A stretch of 64,000 nucleotides of DNA from Dethiosulfatarculus sandiegensis (lineage in GTDB: Bacteria > Desulfobacterota > Desulfarculia > Desulfarculales > Desulfarculaceae): assembly GCF_000931935.2 (NCBI RefSeq), contig NZ_AZAC01000005.1:17756-81755 (forward strand), read 5' to 3'. Made by a program: the position numbers and the translations under genes. The notes under the pieces are model-generated. The model made no database searches. It was not told where the DNA came from and saw only the letters and a list, made by a program, of their open reading frames with translations. Positions 23,701-31,535 of this stretch are shown one piece after another. Within the stretch, counting starts at the first letter, position 1; the number at the start of each line of letters is the position of its first letter.

Positions 23701-25971
23701 ATGGAACGTCAGGTTATTTACAGAGACAGACAAGAACTACAAGCCGCAGACCTGAACAACGCCCAACTGTTTGCCGACGAATCTTTCCAGCACGTCATCA
23801 CCGATGCGATCACAGCTGAAAAAATGTTTGTAGGGCTGAATATTACCAGCCCAGCCGCCACTGAAATAGAAATCGCCGCCGGACGGCTTTGGGATGGACC
23901 GGTGGGAAAGGTTTTCCGGAAAGACGAGGCGGAGCGTATTTCCATTTTTTCATACTTACCGGTCACCGATGAAAAATGGCTGGCTATCAGTGTAATCGGC
24001 CAGGAAGTGGAAACCGATATCCAGCCCCGTGATTTTGAGATCGATGCCGAAACCGGCCAGATGGAGCCACGCGCCGTGGCCATGGAATCCCGCAGCGAGG
24101 TTGTTAGCTTAATTACCCCCGGCATGGAAAGTCCGGACCCGCAAAAGCCGGAAGAGCCCACAAATTACACCCTGGTTGGTTATGTGCTCCTGAACTCAAG
24201 CGGAGTCCAGGAAATCGAAATGGCCGACAATAAAAAGCTTATGAGGCTTTTCGACACGCATCAGACTGTACTCGCGAATGCCGCATGGATAACAACCGCT
24301 GCCCCTAAGATAGCCAGCCTTATGACAGACATGAGCGCGTTGATGGCAAAGATTAATGCCGCGACATCCGGCAATATGATTGTCGCAATGGCAGGGGATA
24401 TCGCAGCGATCAAAGAGACGTTAGCGCTGCCCAGCTCATACAATGCTTACGAGTCGGATGATTTTTTCCTTATTGACGAGTCCGACGAAACAGACCCAAC
24501 TTATCACGCCCGCATTGACATGGGACTTCGTTTCCCCTGGGCCGGACTCACCGAGCAACAGCTTGCCCTGTTCAATCCCTACGAGGTATCCGTTGTCAAT
24601 AAAAACGGACTGGTGCTTCCCGCATATGACCTTGAGGCCAGGCTTAAAACAACAGGTGGGGCCGGCAGCTTAAACATCAGCCAATATGCATACAAGACCA
24701 GCCAGCGCGTTCTTGGCACTCGTACACGTGTGCGTATCTACTACGGCGAAGGCAACAAATGGAAAAAATCGGGTGGGAAATGGGGGCATAATCTCACGCA
24801 TAGGGTCGTTGACAGGGTGTTCCACGCTCCAGAGACACCGCCAACCACACCAAAAGGCGAACGCATACGTAAAGATGTTGTCGCTAAAATGTTGAAGGAC
24901 GACGGGACATACACAACTTACATAAAATATACATGGATTGAGCCGTATTGGTATACGATCAATACAAAACACACGATCAATGGCTGCGAAATCGCACAGA
25001 CCGTGCTGATCAGTCAATCAGGTTGGCTTGCTGAAATCGGGCTCTGGTTTAGTAAAGTTGGGGCTGACGGCGCTGTACACCTTGCAATTTGCGAATGCTC
25101 CGAAACAGGAGAACCCCTCCCGGAAAGGGCAATCGCAATGACTCAGGTGGAGGCCGCAAACCTTTCAACAGGCGAGGTTCCCTTCCGATTCCCCCAGCCC
25201 GTTTTCCTGGATGCGGGGAAACGATACTCACTGGTAATCGCAACGGGGGGTAATCATTCCGTTACTCTGGTTCAGGGCACCGAATATATACAAGGCACGC
25301 TTTTTAAGAGCACCGATGGCGACTACTATCAGCCTCACACAAATTACGACCTGAAACTGTCATTGTATTTCTGCCAATTCCGCGAAAACCGAGTCACTGT
25401 TGGACTGAACCCAATAAGTCTGGCTGAGGGCATCTGCGCCCTGGACCTCTTGGCCCCCTGGACCGAGCCTGCCTCCACCAGCCTAGTGCTTGAGTACCAG
25501 GCTGACGGGACCGGCACCTGGGTTCCGGTTGCGGGCAACACATCAGACGCCTTGCACAACCTCCCCGCGATGTGCAATTTACGGGCGACATTTGTCGGAA
25601 CAAAGGACTTGATGCCCGGGCTCGAGTTGCCGGGTTCGCGCCTGCGCGCACAACGTCCGGACGTTGATTTCTTGCATTTGTCTACAATGCGGACCCTGTC
25701 CACCCCCAGCGCCGATATTGATGTAATCCTGCTCCTCGATGATTATGACCCGGCACATCACACTTGCGTTGTGAAGCTGATTGACGGGGAAACCGAATAC
25801 ACCGGCACTGTGACAACAACTGCGCTCGATGACCGGACAACACGTCATGTGACACATTTTTCGCCAAATGATCCTGCCGGGATCACAAATTACAAAATCA
25901 AAATTCAGGGCACAACAGACAGCGCATTGCTGCCGTATATCGTTTCACAACGTATGGACGTGGCTAAGTAG
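23701..25971 (+). CDS. Large tail fibre / baseplate appendage protein
   Basis: 756 residues. The N-terminus (MERQVIYRDRQELQAADLNN) is typical of phage appendage proteins located after gpI. Middle parts are beta-rich with a tyrosine- and lysine-rich patch near residues 340-420, a jelly-roll-like GWLAEIGLWFSKVGADGAVH region (about 445-560), and a C-terminal domain with ADIDVILLLDDYDPAHHTCV. The protein presumably carries or connects host-recognition elements. Domain functions cannot be set from sequence alone. A hypothetical label for the precise role is appropriate. Confidence 0.8.
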   Translation: MERQVIYRDRQELQAADLNNAQLFADESFQHVITDAITAEKMFVGLNITSPAATEIEIAAGRLWDGPVGKVFRKDEAERISIFSYLPVTDEKWLAISVIGQEVETDIQPRDFEIDAETGQMEPRAVAMESRSEVVSLITPGMESPDPQKPEEPTNYTLVGYVLLNSSGVQEIEMADNKKLMRLFDTHQTVLANAAWITTAAPKIASLMTDMSALMAKINAATSGNMIVAMAGDIAAIKETLALPSSYNAYESDDFFLIDESDETDPTYHARIDMGLRFPWAGLTEQQLALFNPYEVSVVNKNGLVLPAYDLEARLKTTGGAGSLNISQYAYKTSQRVLGTRTRVRIYYGEGNKWKKSGGKWGHNLTHRVVDRVFHAPETPPTTPKGERIRKDVVAKMLKDDGTYTTYIKYTWIEPYWYTINTKHTINGCEIAQTVLISQSGWLAEIGLWFSKVGADGAVHLAICECSETGEPLPERAIAMTQVEAANLSTGEVPFRFPQPVFLDAGKRYSLVIATGGNHSVTLVQGTEYIQGTLFKSTDGDYYQPHTNYDLKLSLYFCQFRENRVTVGLNPISLAEGICALDLLAPWTEPASTSLVLEYQADGTGTWVPVAGNTSDALHNLPAMCNLRATFVGTKDLMPGLELPGSRLRAQRPDVDFLHLSTMRTLSTPSADIDVILLLDDYDPAHHTCVVKLIDGETEYTGTVTTTALDDRTTRHVTHFSPNDPAGITNYKIKIQGTTDSALLPYIVSQRMDVAK

Positions 25972-25981
25972 GAGCAATGCA

Positions 25982-27331
25982 ATGCGTAGATTCGAGCAAT
26001 ACAGGATTAAAGACAGCGTTACCCCGCTTAGCGGTGCAACTTTCGGCCGCATATTTGGTGATATTGACGCACGGATACACGCACTCGAAGCACAAAAAAT
26101 AACATGGGAACAAGCAGTAAGAGAAGTTCAAGAGTTTGGGCTTGAGCGGATCAACGGTGTGATTGAACCCGTTTTGAATACTGCCAATTCTAAATTCACT
26201 GATATTCAAACCGAGCTTGCTGCCCTACATGAAACACGGGCAGAGTTCGAGGCGTGGTGGGCTTCGCAAGGTGCAGATATCACGGCACTGCAAACCAGGG
26301 CAACGGAGCTCGAAGCCGACTTAGCCTCTTTAAACGGGGACTTGGACGGCGGTTGGGTGTGTAACTCCTGGGATGTCTTTTATGTGGGAACAGACCAGTT
26401 TTCCATAGCCGGTGACGTGGCCGGGCATTTTCCGGAAGACCGCATGGTGCGAGCCCAGTTAAGCACGGGCTATGTCCATGCCCCGGTTCTGGGGGCGTTT
26501 TATTCCGCAGGCATGGACCAAACCCTGGTTACCCTTAAGACTCCCGTGCTCAACAACACCATAAGCCAGGTGAACCTGGGCATATTGACGCCTGGGGAGG
26601 GAAGCGCGCTTCCCGGGGATGTGGCCAGGGTGGAGCCGGGATATATGACCCTTTGGGCGGATTACAACGATTCGTCATCCGTTACCGTGAGTCCAGGAAA
26701 GGTGATGATTAACGGCAGGTTGTACCTCGTTGACACCCCGATTAATCACACTGTCGGCCCGAGTGGGGACAACTGGTATTGGATTATGGCGGCAGCGCCT
26801 AGCTCGGGCAGTGCGTTGACCGCCAGCGAGATCACCAGCACCACTACGGTGCCAACCTATGATGGGGCAAAGGATGGCTGGTATTCGGCGGATGGACTGA
26901 AACGATGCATTGGTTTTGTGCTTGCTCAGGCTGGGGCGCTTAGGCCTTCATCCTTACAAAGATCCATATTAAGTATGGAGAGTACCGTAGTAGTTTACAG
27001 CACGTCTTCCTGGCCATCAGTTGATACATTGGTTACTGTTGGCCCACCTCTTAAGACTACAAATCAAATAGGGATATATATCCGTAATAACACGGGAGCC
27101 CTAGAAAATTGCAACCGTGTATTTATCGGCAATGGTATCGCCCCGTATTCGAATTCGGGCGATGGTTTTGGCCTAATTATCGGCGATTCCGGCATCACGG
27201 ATAACACGTATCAAGCCGAAGCCTTGCGAATAACAAACAGTAGTGGGCAAATCTGGACAAAGAGTGACTACGGTCAGCAGGGCTCTCTCTATATCAAATG
27301 TGTTCATCTACCGGGAGGGTTTGGACGATGA
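25982..27331 (+). CDS. Tail fibre protein
   Basis: 449 residues from the ATG at 25982, preceded by a short GGAG box; the open frame extends further upstream into the previous gene. Residues 1-115 begin MRRFEQYRIKDSVTPLSGAT, then FGRIFGDIDARIHALE and a coiled coil (ITALQTRATELEADLASLNGD). The rest is beta-rich, Gly/Ser/Thr-heavy and ends without a recognisable chaperone-cleaved peptidase domain. Position downstream of gpI and a possible assembly gene next door support a receptor-binding fibre. Confidence 0.75.
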   Translation: MRRFEQYRIKDSVTPLSGATFGRIFGDIDARIHALEAQKITWEQAVREVQEFGLERINGVIEPVLNTANSKFTDIQTELAALHETRAEFEAWWASQGADITALQTRATELEADLASLNGDLDGGWVCNSWDVFYVGTDQFSIAGDVAGHFPEDRMVRAQLSTGYVHAPVLGAFYSAGMDQTLVTLKTPVLNNTISQVNLGILTPGEGSALPGDVARVEPGYMTLWADYNDSSSVTVSPGKVMINGRLYLVDTPINHTVGPSGDNWYWIMAAAPSSGSALTASEITSTTTVPTYDGAKDGWYSADGLKRCIGFVLAQAGALRPSSLQRSILSMESTVVVYSTSSWPSVDTLVTVGPPLKTTNQIGIYIRNNTGALENCNRVFIGNGIAPYSNSGDGFGLIIGDSGITDNTYQAEALRITNSSGQIWTKSDYGQQGSLYIKCVHLPGGFGR

Positions 27332-27888
27332 AGTATGTTGTTGATCTGGCGACAAATAAAGTCGTCGAGTCTGCATTCTCGGGTACAGATTTAAGTAGAT
27401 TTGGTGATGGGTTTATCGTGCTTGATTTAGTTTTACAGCATCCATTTGATGATTACACATACAACCAAATAACCGGTGAACTGGAGCACACGCCACCTCC
27501 TGAGCCCACTCCAGCCGAGGCCCTGGCCCTGGCCAAGCGGGCCAAACACCGCGAGCTTAAGCGCAATGTGCAGAGGTTTATTCGCTTTAAGCCCGACGGT
27601 TCTACCCGCTATGACACAGACCTTAAGCTGAACCTTATGGATTACATAAATGAGCGAAAAGAGGCGGGTTTAAGCCCGGCTCCGGCTGATGCGGTGCGGG
27701 CTTGGATAAAGGCGGTGCAAGGGGAGTATCGGGATCTGAGCGTTACATTGCAGGCGGCTTTGAACCAGGCCGGGATTGAGGCGGTGGACATAAGCCTTGA
27801 GCGGTTGGAGGGGCTTTTTGGGGCGCAAGGGGTGCGCGCGCCTGACCCGGATATCTACACCCGTGATCTGTGGGGGCATGATGGATAA
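27328..27888 (+). CDS. Tail fibre assembly-like protein
   Basis: 186 residues from the ATG at 27328 (ATGA overlap with the fibre stop). N-terminal 60 residues are beta-type (KYVVDLATNKVVESAFSG, then FDDYTYNQITGELEHTPPPEP). The C-terminal part is helical (ALAKRAKHRELKRNVQRFIRFK, a DYINERKEAG stretch and a WIKAVQGEYRDLSVTLQAAL helix). This layout, with an N-terminal part facing a fibre tip and a helical C-terminus, is common in fibre-assembly chaperones, but no firm family is recognised. Confidence 0.65.
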   Translation: MKYVVDLATNKVVESAFSGTDLSRFGDGFIVLDLVLQHPFDDYTYNQITGELEHTPPPEPTPAEALALAKRAKHRELKRNVQRFIRFKPDGSTRYDTDLKLNLMDYINERKEAGLSPAPADAVRAWIKAVQGEYRDLSVTLQAALNQAGIEAVDISLERLEGLFGAQGVRAPDPDIYTRDLWGHDG

Positions 27889-28477
27889 AAGGCTACTGCC
27901 CTTCAGGCAACAATATTACGGGGCATTTCTGCCCGCAGTTAACTTCGTGCTTGATCATGAGGGTTGGGGCAAAGAGTCTGACCACCCCGCCGATCCGGGC
28001 GGTCGAACCAGATTTGGCATAAGCGCCAGGCACCATGGTCGGGTGCCCTTAACCCTGCCCCGAGCCCTGGAAATCTATTTCCAGGACTACTGGCTGCCTA
28101 TAAAAGGCGAATCATTACCGCCCCTTTTGGATCTTGCCTTGTTCGATTCAGCCGTGCTTTGCGGAGTGCGAAAGTCAGTTCAATGGCTTCAACTTGAGCT
28201 TAATGACCTGCTATCCCCAGACCAAAAGCTTGAAGCTGATGGAATCATAGGCCCCAAGACCATGCAAGGCATTGATGCCGTCACCGGCATTTTAGGGTCC
28301 GAAAAACTGTTGTGCATGTCTTGCCGATTTCGTTACCTGGTGTCCGGCCTGATTTGGCGCAGGCAAGCCTACCACGCCAAGCGCGTTGCCCTCCGGCCGG
28401 ATCAGGCCAAATGGGGCCACGGCTGGTCGCGCAGATGCGCGGCTTTGGTCAAAAAAGTTTGGAATGGGATAGGATGA
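27878..28477 (+). CDS. Endolysin, glycosyl hydrolase family 108
   Basis: 199 residues from the ATG at 27878 (a second ATG follows at 27881; a GGGGG box at 27872 serves either). The catalytic GH108 motif is visible as LDHEGWGKESDHPADPGGRT followed by RFGIS, where the Glu of HEG is the expected acid. A second part (KLEADGIIGPKTMQGID) is the peptidoglycan-binding repeat that completes the family. It cuts murein at lysis. There is no signal peptide, so release needs a holin. It overlaps the fibre-assembly gene by 11 bp. Confidence 0.9.
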   Translation: MMDKRLLPFRQQYYGAFLPAVNFVLDHEGWGKESDHPADPGGRTRFGISARHHGRVPLTLPRALEIYFQDYWLPIKGESLPPLLDLALFDSAVLCGVRKSVQWLQLELNDLLSPDQKLEADGIIGPKTMQGIDAVTGILGSEKLLCMSCRFRYLVSGLIWRRQAYHAKRVALRPDQAKWGHGWSRRCAALVKKVWNGIG

Positions 28478-28508
28478 ATTAGCGAAAAAATGGAACGCAC
28501 TTAAAGAT

Positions 28509-28547
28509 AAAAAACGATAATTTTATTATACACTATTATCGTTTTTT
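28509..28547. terminator. AT-rich hairpin terminator after the endolysin
   Basis: AAAAAACGATAAT (28509-28521) pairs exactly with 28535-28547, giving a 13-bp stem that ends in six T residues. It probably ends the long tail/endolysin transcript, and being A/T-symmetric could work on both strands. Confidence 0.75.
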
Positions 28548-28579
28548 CGCCATAAAATTAACTATTGGAGGCAAGCAAA

Positions 28580-28801
28580 ATGCAAGAAAAAAAGGAACAA
28601 AAACCGGGTTACAAAACCACAGAGTTTTGGGTGACACTCGCTACATGCCTTACCGGAATCGGCGTGGCATGCGGCATTTTGGGACAAGGCGAGGCCGACA
28701 CCCTGGTCTCAAGCGTGGAGCGTATAGCAGGGGGCCTAATCGCTGCAATCCCGGCCGTCGGCTACTCACTGAGTAGGGCCAAAGCCAAGTCCGGCTCCTA
28801 G
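28580..28801 (+). CDS. Holin-like small membrane protein
   Basis: 73 residues from the ATG at 28580, with GGAGG 9 bases upstream. There are two hydrophobic segments, TEFWVTLATCLTGIGVACGIL (about 13-33) and ERIAGGLIAAIPAVGYSLS (about 46-64), and charged ends (KKEQKPGYK and RAKAKSGS). Size, topology and position next to the endolysin make a holin likely. No specific holin family is claimed. Confidence 0.7.
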   Translation: MQEKKEQKPGYKTTEFWVTLATCLTGIGVACGILGQGEADTLVSSVERIAGGLIAAIPAVGYSLSRAKAKSGS

Positions 28802-28822
28802 ATTAGTGGATCTCATGAGCCG

Positions 28823-28851
28823 GGCGGGTGGCCGCATTTGAGCCACCCGCC
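28823..28851 (+). terminator. GC-rich hairpin between holin-like and lipoprotein genes
   Basis: GGCGGGTGGC (28823-28832) pairs exactly with GCCACCCGCC (28842-28851). It is followed by ATTTAAAA rather than a T-run, so it is a weak terminator or a transcript-stabilising hairpin. Confidence 0.5.
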
Positions 28852-28878
28852 ATTTAAAACCAAGCCAGGAGGCCTTAA

Positions 28879-29370
28879 ATGATCAGAAAGCCGTTTCTCC
28901 TAGCCCTTATTACCGTAATGGCAATCGCTTCCGGCTGCGCCAGTAAAGAAGAAAAGTTGGCATACTATCAGGCAAATATTGAAGCTGCCAAGCATCAAAA
29001 GCCACTCCTCCTTTTAGAGGCTAAAGAAGGCCAAGATATCCAACTAAAAGGGGTCAAATCTCTCGTTGTATATGCCCCCAGGTCGGGTGGAATAACCCAA
29101 TACCGGGACGAAGCCGCAGCCTTGGCCCGTGAAGGTTTGGGAATCGCTGGCACAGTAGCCGGAATTTACTTTGGTGGGCAGGTCGCGGTTGCCCTAGCCG
29201 ATACAGTAGGAAAACACTCCGGAAAAAACTATTCATTTACAAATAGTTTCAACCCAAGCGCCCCCGGCAGTTCAACTGGCTACCAGCCCAACAATTCAGG
29301 TGATTTAAGAAATCAACCCGTTCAACAACCAAAAGTTATCCCGCCTGTCGTAGTTTCCGAAGGGGAGTAA
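28879..29370 (+). CDS. Phage-encoded lipoprotein
   Basis: 163 residues with an AGGAGG box. The N-terminus MIRKPFLLALITVMAIASGC is a signal peptide ending in a lipobox (IASGC) with Cys at about 20, so the mature protein is lipid-anchored. After a charged helical part (SKEEKLAYYQANIEAAKHQK) there is a small Gly/Ala hydrophobic patch (GLGIAGTVAGIYFGGQVAVALAD) that may reinsert in membrane, then a Ser/Pro/Asn-rich tail. In a lysis cassette such a protein could be an outer spanin or a surface-exclusion lipoprotein; the sequence does not decide. Confidence 0.8.
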   Translation: MIRKPFLLALITVMAIASGCASKEEKLAYYQANIEAAKHQKPLLLLEAKEGQDIQLKGVKSLVVYAPRSGGITQYRDEAAALAREGLGIAGTVAGIYFGGQVAVALADTVGKHSGKNYSFTNSFNPSAPGSSTGYQPNNSGDLRNQPVQQPKVIPPVVVSEGE

Positions 29371-29373
29371 GTC

Positions 29374-29592
29374 ATGAAAAAGATGTCGGTAAATGATTTT
29401 TTGCAGATAACAGTTGATCATTTCAATAACTCTCATCCCTGCCCCTGCGATGTCGAGGTCACGCTGGATGACGGCCAAAAAATCGAAACTAGAACCCGTA
29501 AAAAGGCCCACTTGCTAGGCGGCCACACCCCCGTCATTTGGCTTGATGGGATATCCGGTTGCTACCGGCTGGATAGGGTCCGCCCAATCTAA
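29374..29592 (+). CDS. Small phage protein of unknown function
   Basis: 72 residues, starting 3 bases after the lipoprotein stop. It has one short Cys pair (HPCPCDVEV) and beta-type segments (VEVTLDDGQKIETRT, GGHTPVIWLDG). No membrane segment or signal peptide. No family is recognised; it is probably co-transcribed with the lysis genes. Confidence 0.65.
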   Translation: MKKMSVNDFLQITVDHFNNSHPCPCDVEVTLDDGQKIETRTRKKAHLLGGHTPVIWLDGISGCYRLDRVRPI

Positions 29593-29605
29593 TTTGGAGT
29601 GAATA

Positions 29606-30154
29606 ATGGTAATTACACTGGAGGCAAAAAGCGGCCGCGATTACGGTCCGGGCTGGTTAATGTTCACCTACCGCCCTGGGTTTCTGAGCCACAACATAGC
29701 CACAGCCACGGCTGAAAAACAGCACGACGCAGGCAACCTGGTGGCCACCCACACGGGTTGGATCACAACTGATTTTAAGGTGGCCGAGGCCCTGGGCCAT
29801 GGATTCACCTTGACCCCCATAGAGGACTACCTTAGGCCCATGCGCAATGTTTTCGCCTGGTTCAAAATGCCTTTCGGAATGACTGATACAGCCACCAAGG
29901 CCATGACCGATTTGGCAAACGATTGGCAAGGCCGCGACTACGATTTCGAGGGAGTCGGCGGTTTTGTGCTGCCGATACTAGGCCAAGACGAAAGCGCATT
30001 ATTCTGCAGCGAAGCCACGGTCAAGGCGCTTCTGGCGGTTGAACACCTAATGAGCCGCCCGTTGCCGCCGGTCTTTCACACCCGGCCGCCCCACAAGTGG
30101 AGCCCCTACGACCTGGAAGCCTGCGATGCGTTATATAGACCGCTTGCCGCATAA
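29606..30154 (+). CDS. Papain-like (permuted NlpC/P60, YiiX type) hydrolase, phage-encoded
   Basis: 182 residues. The order of motifs fits permuted NlpC/P60 enzymes: an early His in VATHTGWITTDFKVAEALGHG that would be the base, the mid-part DWQGRDYDFEGVGGF, and LFCSEATVKALLAVE in which Cys would be the nucleophile. Such enzymes hydrolyse peptide or amide bonds in murein or lipids. There is no signal peptide. Location downstream of the lysis genes suggests an auxiliary lysis, entry or envelope function; this is inferred. Confidence 0.7.
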   Translation: MVITLEAKSGRDYGPGWLMFTYRPGFLSHNIATATAEKQHDAGNLVATHTGWITTDFKVAEALGHGFTLTPIEDYLRPMRNVFAWFKMPFGMTDTATKAMTDLANDWQGRDYDFEGVGGFVLPILGQDESALFCSEATVKALLAVEHLMSRPLPPVFHTRPPHKWSPYDLEACDALYRPLAA

Positions 30155-30242
30155 GGTGAGCAGGCGGGGAAGCTGCAACTCCCCCGCTAACCAGGCTGCA
30201 CACACAGCCAGGCCACGGCCTAAACCGCTGCTCATATCGCGC

Positions 30243-30253
30243 ATAAAATATAG
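30243..30253 (+). promoter_or_regulatory. Candidate promoter element upstream of the DNA methylase
   Basis: ATAAAATATAG repeats exactly the 11-mer at 1022-1032 that forms the -10 of the kinase promoter. No convincing -35 is seen at the usual distance, so activator-dependent use is possible. It lies 32 bp upstream of the methylase ATG, inside a 130-bp spacer. Confidence 0.4.
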
Positions 30254-30284
30254 CGGTTTGGACCGATAGAGGCAAACATACGAC

Positions 30285-31061
30285 ATGCAAAACAAGAGTT
30301 TATTACGTGGATGGCTAGGCGGAAAATACCGCCTGGCCAAACACATCATCACCAGCCTCCCCGAACATAATTGCTACGTTGAACCGTTTTGTGGTGCGGC
30401 CTGGGTTCTATTTACAAAGGAAGAAAGCAAGGTTGAAGTACTAAATGATCTCAACTTGGATGTCATCAATCTATATAGAGTCGTTCAACACCATCTTGAA
30501 GAATTTATACGTCAATTCAAATGGATACTGGTCCATAGAGATGAGTTCAGCCGCTTGATGCGCGTTCCACCTGATACGCTCACAGATATCCATAGAGCAG
30601 TCAGATTCTTCTATCTTCAACGCAATGGCTTCGGCGGCAAAGTTCCGGAAGCCGGATCATCCTTCGGATACGCAACAACAAGAGCCCCAAAGCTGAATTT
30701 ATTAAGGCTAGAAGAAGAGTTAAGCGCCGCACATCTCAGACTCTCCGGTGTCTATCTTGAACATTTGCCGTATTCGGATGTGATCAGAAGATACGACAAA
30801 CCCTGGACTGTTTTTTATATCGATCCTCCCTACTGGAATTGTGAGGACTATTACGGCAAAGGGCTATTTGGCAAAGACGACTTCCTTGCTCTGGCATCTC
30901 AACTATCCGTAATTAAAGGTAAATTCATTATGAGTATCAACGATGTACCTGAAATCAGGGAGACATTCAAAGAGTTTGCATTTGAAGAAGTTACGCTATC
31001 GTATTCTGTAGACAAAAAAAATTCCTGTAAAGCCAATGAGTTACTTATTTCGAATGTATAG
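30285..31061 (+). CDS. D12-class DNA N6-adenine methyltransferase (Dam-like)
   Basis: 258 residues. Motif I is seen as GWLGGKYRLAKHI then YVEPFCGAAWVLF for AdoMet binding, and motif IV as VFYIDPPYW, the catalytic DPPY tetrad. The segment RFFYLQRNGFGGKVP is also typical of the family. It methylates adenine in a short target, probably protecting phage DNA from host restriction in the way Mom does for Mu. There is no partner endonuclease nearby. The gene is somewhat more AT-rich than the tail genes and sits near the right end, the Mu mom position. Confidence 0.92.
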   Translation: MQNKSLLRGWLGGKYRLAKHIITSLPEHNCYVEPFCGAAWVLFTKEESKVEVLNDLNLDVINLYRVVQHHLEEFIRQFKWILVHRDEFSRLMRVPPDTLTDIHRAVRFFYLQRNGFGGKVPEAGSSFGYATTRAPKLNLLRLEEELSAAHLRLSGVYLEHLPYSDVIRRYDKPWTVFYIDPPYWNCEDYYGKGLFGKDDFLALASQLSVIKGKFIMSINDVPEIRETFKEFAFEEVTLSYSVDKKNSCKANELLISNV

Positions 31062-31084
31062 CATTAGGAAAGACTAAATGCACA

Positions 31085-31276
31085 ATGAAAGACAAAGAAA
31101 CCAAGCCGTACAAGATAGTTGAAGATCACTCTCGTCCCTGTGGGCAATCGTATTACATGCTGGTTTGCCCTTTTTGTGGTGCAAAAATCCAAGCATATAA
31201 GTGGTCATTAGCTGGATCTGGGAAAAAATGTAGCTGCGGTGCTTATTTTGATTCTCGCAGAGCAGCTAAGTACTGA
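31085..31276 (+). CDS. Small zinc-ribbon protein, possibly Com-like
   Basis: 63 residues with two Cys clusters, LVCPFCGAKIQ and KKCSCGAYF, about 20 residues apart, and a basic character. In Mu the 62-residue zinc-finger protein Com activates translation of the DNA-modification gene mom at the same end of the genome. This protein has the same size, zinc-finger type and neighbour (a DNA methylase), although the gene order is reversed and sequence likeness to Com is not clear. RNA or DNA binding is likely; Com-type function is a hypothesis. Confidence 0.65.
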   Translation: MKDKETKPYKIVEDHSRPCGQSYYMLVCPFCGAKIQAYKWSLAGSGKKCSCGAYFDSRRAAKY

Positions 31277-31351
31277 TAATATCATGGATAAATTTACATG
31301 ATATTATTAAACCTGAAATACCGGGTGTAACATCAAAGAAGACGGAGGCAT

Positions 31352-31400
31352 AATTCTCAAATTAAATGGCACGAATTCTCATTTCGCGTGGCCGCTTACA
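31352..31400. repeat. Right end of the Mu-like element: two transposase-site-like repeats and terminal CA
   Basis: AATTCTCA occurs at 31352-31359 and 31374-31381, exactly 22 bp apart, and each copy is followed after 7-8 bases by TGGC then CG. The segment from 31381 to 31400 (TTTCGCGTGGCCGCTTACA) closely resembles the end of the Mu right arm (TTTTTCGTGCGCCGCTTCA) and finishes with the CA dinucleotide of Mu-family ends. Mu R1 and R2 transposase sites are likewise 22 bp apart. The next five bases, ACGAT (31401-31405), should be duplicated at the left end outside the window. Confidence 0.72.
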
Positions 31401-31401
31401 A

Positions 31402-31483
31402 CGATGCGGTTGTTTGGCAGAGCGGCTTGGGGGAGTTAGGCGCTGAATTGGTCCCCATAAAATCCTGGGACAAAACAGGATAA
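31402..31483 (+). pseudogene. 3' remnant of a host gene interrupted by the prophage
   Basis: Immediately after the element end, one frame stays open for 26 codons: DAVVWQSGLGELGAELVPIK then SWDKTG and a TAA at 31481-31483, directly at the foot of a strong terminator hairpin. No start codon or ribosome site precedes it; the frame is continuous into phage end sequence only by chance. The simplest reading is that the phage inserted near the 3' end of a rightward host gene. The product cannot be named from this tail. Confidence 0.6.
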
Positions 31484-31529
31484 ATAATATTAGGGGATTG
31501 CCGTTAGACAAGCCCCTAATATTATTTTT
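31483..31529. terminator. Strong terminator shared by interrupted gene and tRNA-Gly
   Basis: AATAATATTAGGGG (31483-31496) pairs exactly with 31513-31526 around a 16-base loop; T residues run through 31529. It terminates the rightward interrupted gene and, read the other way, lies just beyond the tRNA-Gly 3' end. Confidence 0.85.
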
Positions 31530-31535
31530 AAATTT

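Larger units (their letters stand above)
1..31400. mobile_element. Mu-like transposable prophage, right-hand part (left end outside window)
   Basis: The gene content matches Mu-type phages: GemA and Mor family early genes, a gp25-gp30 terminase/portal block, an I-type protease, gp36, G, gp37 and gp38 homologues, and a contractile tail. The capsid and decoration proteins look lambda-like (E and D), so the phage is a mosaic. The right boundary is placed at 31400 because the DNA there ends in CA, carries two repeats 22 bp apart and resembles the Mu right end, after which a truncated host reading frame begins. The transposase, repressor and left end must lie upstream. All structural genes look intact, so the element may still be functional; this is inferred only from open frames. 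Confidence 0.93.

Noticed and set aside
30285..31061. Methylase as half of a restriction-modification system
   Set aside because: No endonuclease-like gene lies next to it; the neighbour is a 63-residue zinc-ribbon protein and then the phage end.
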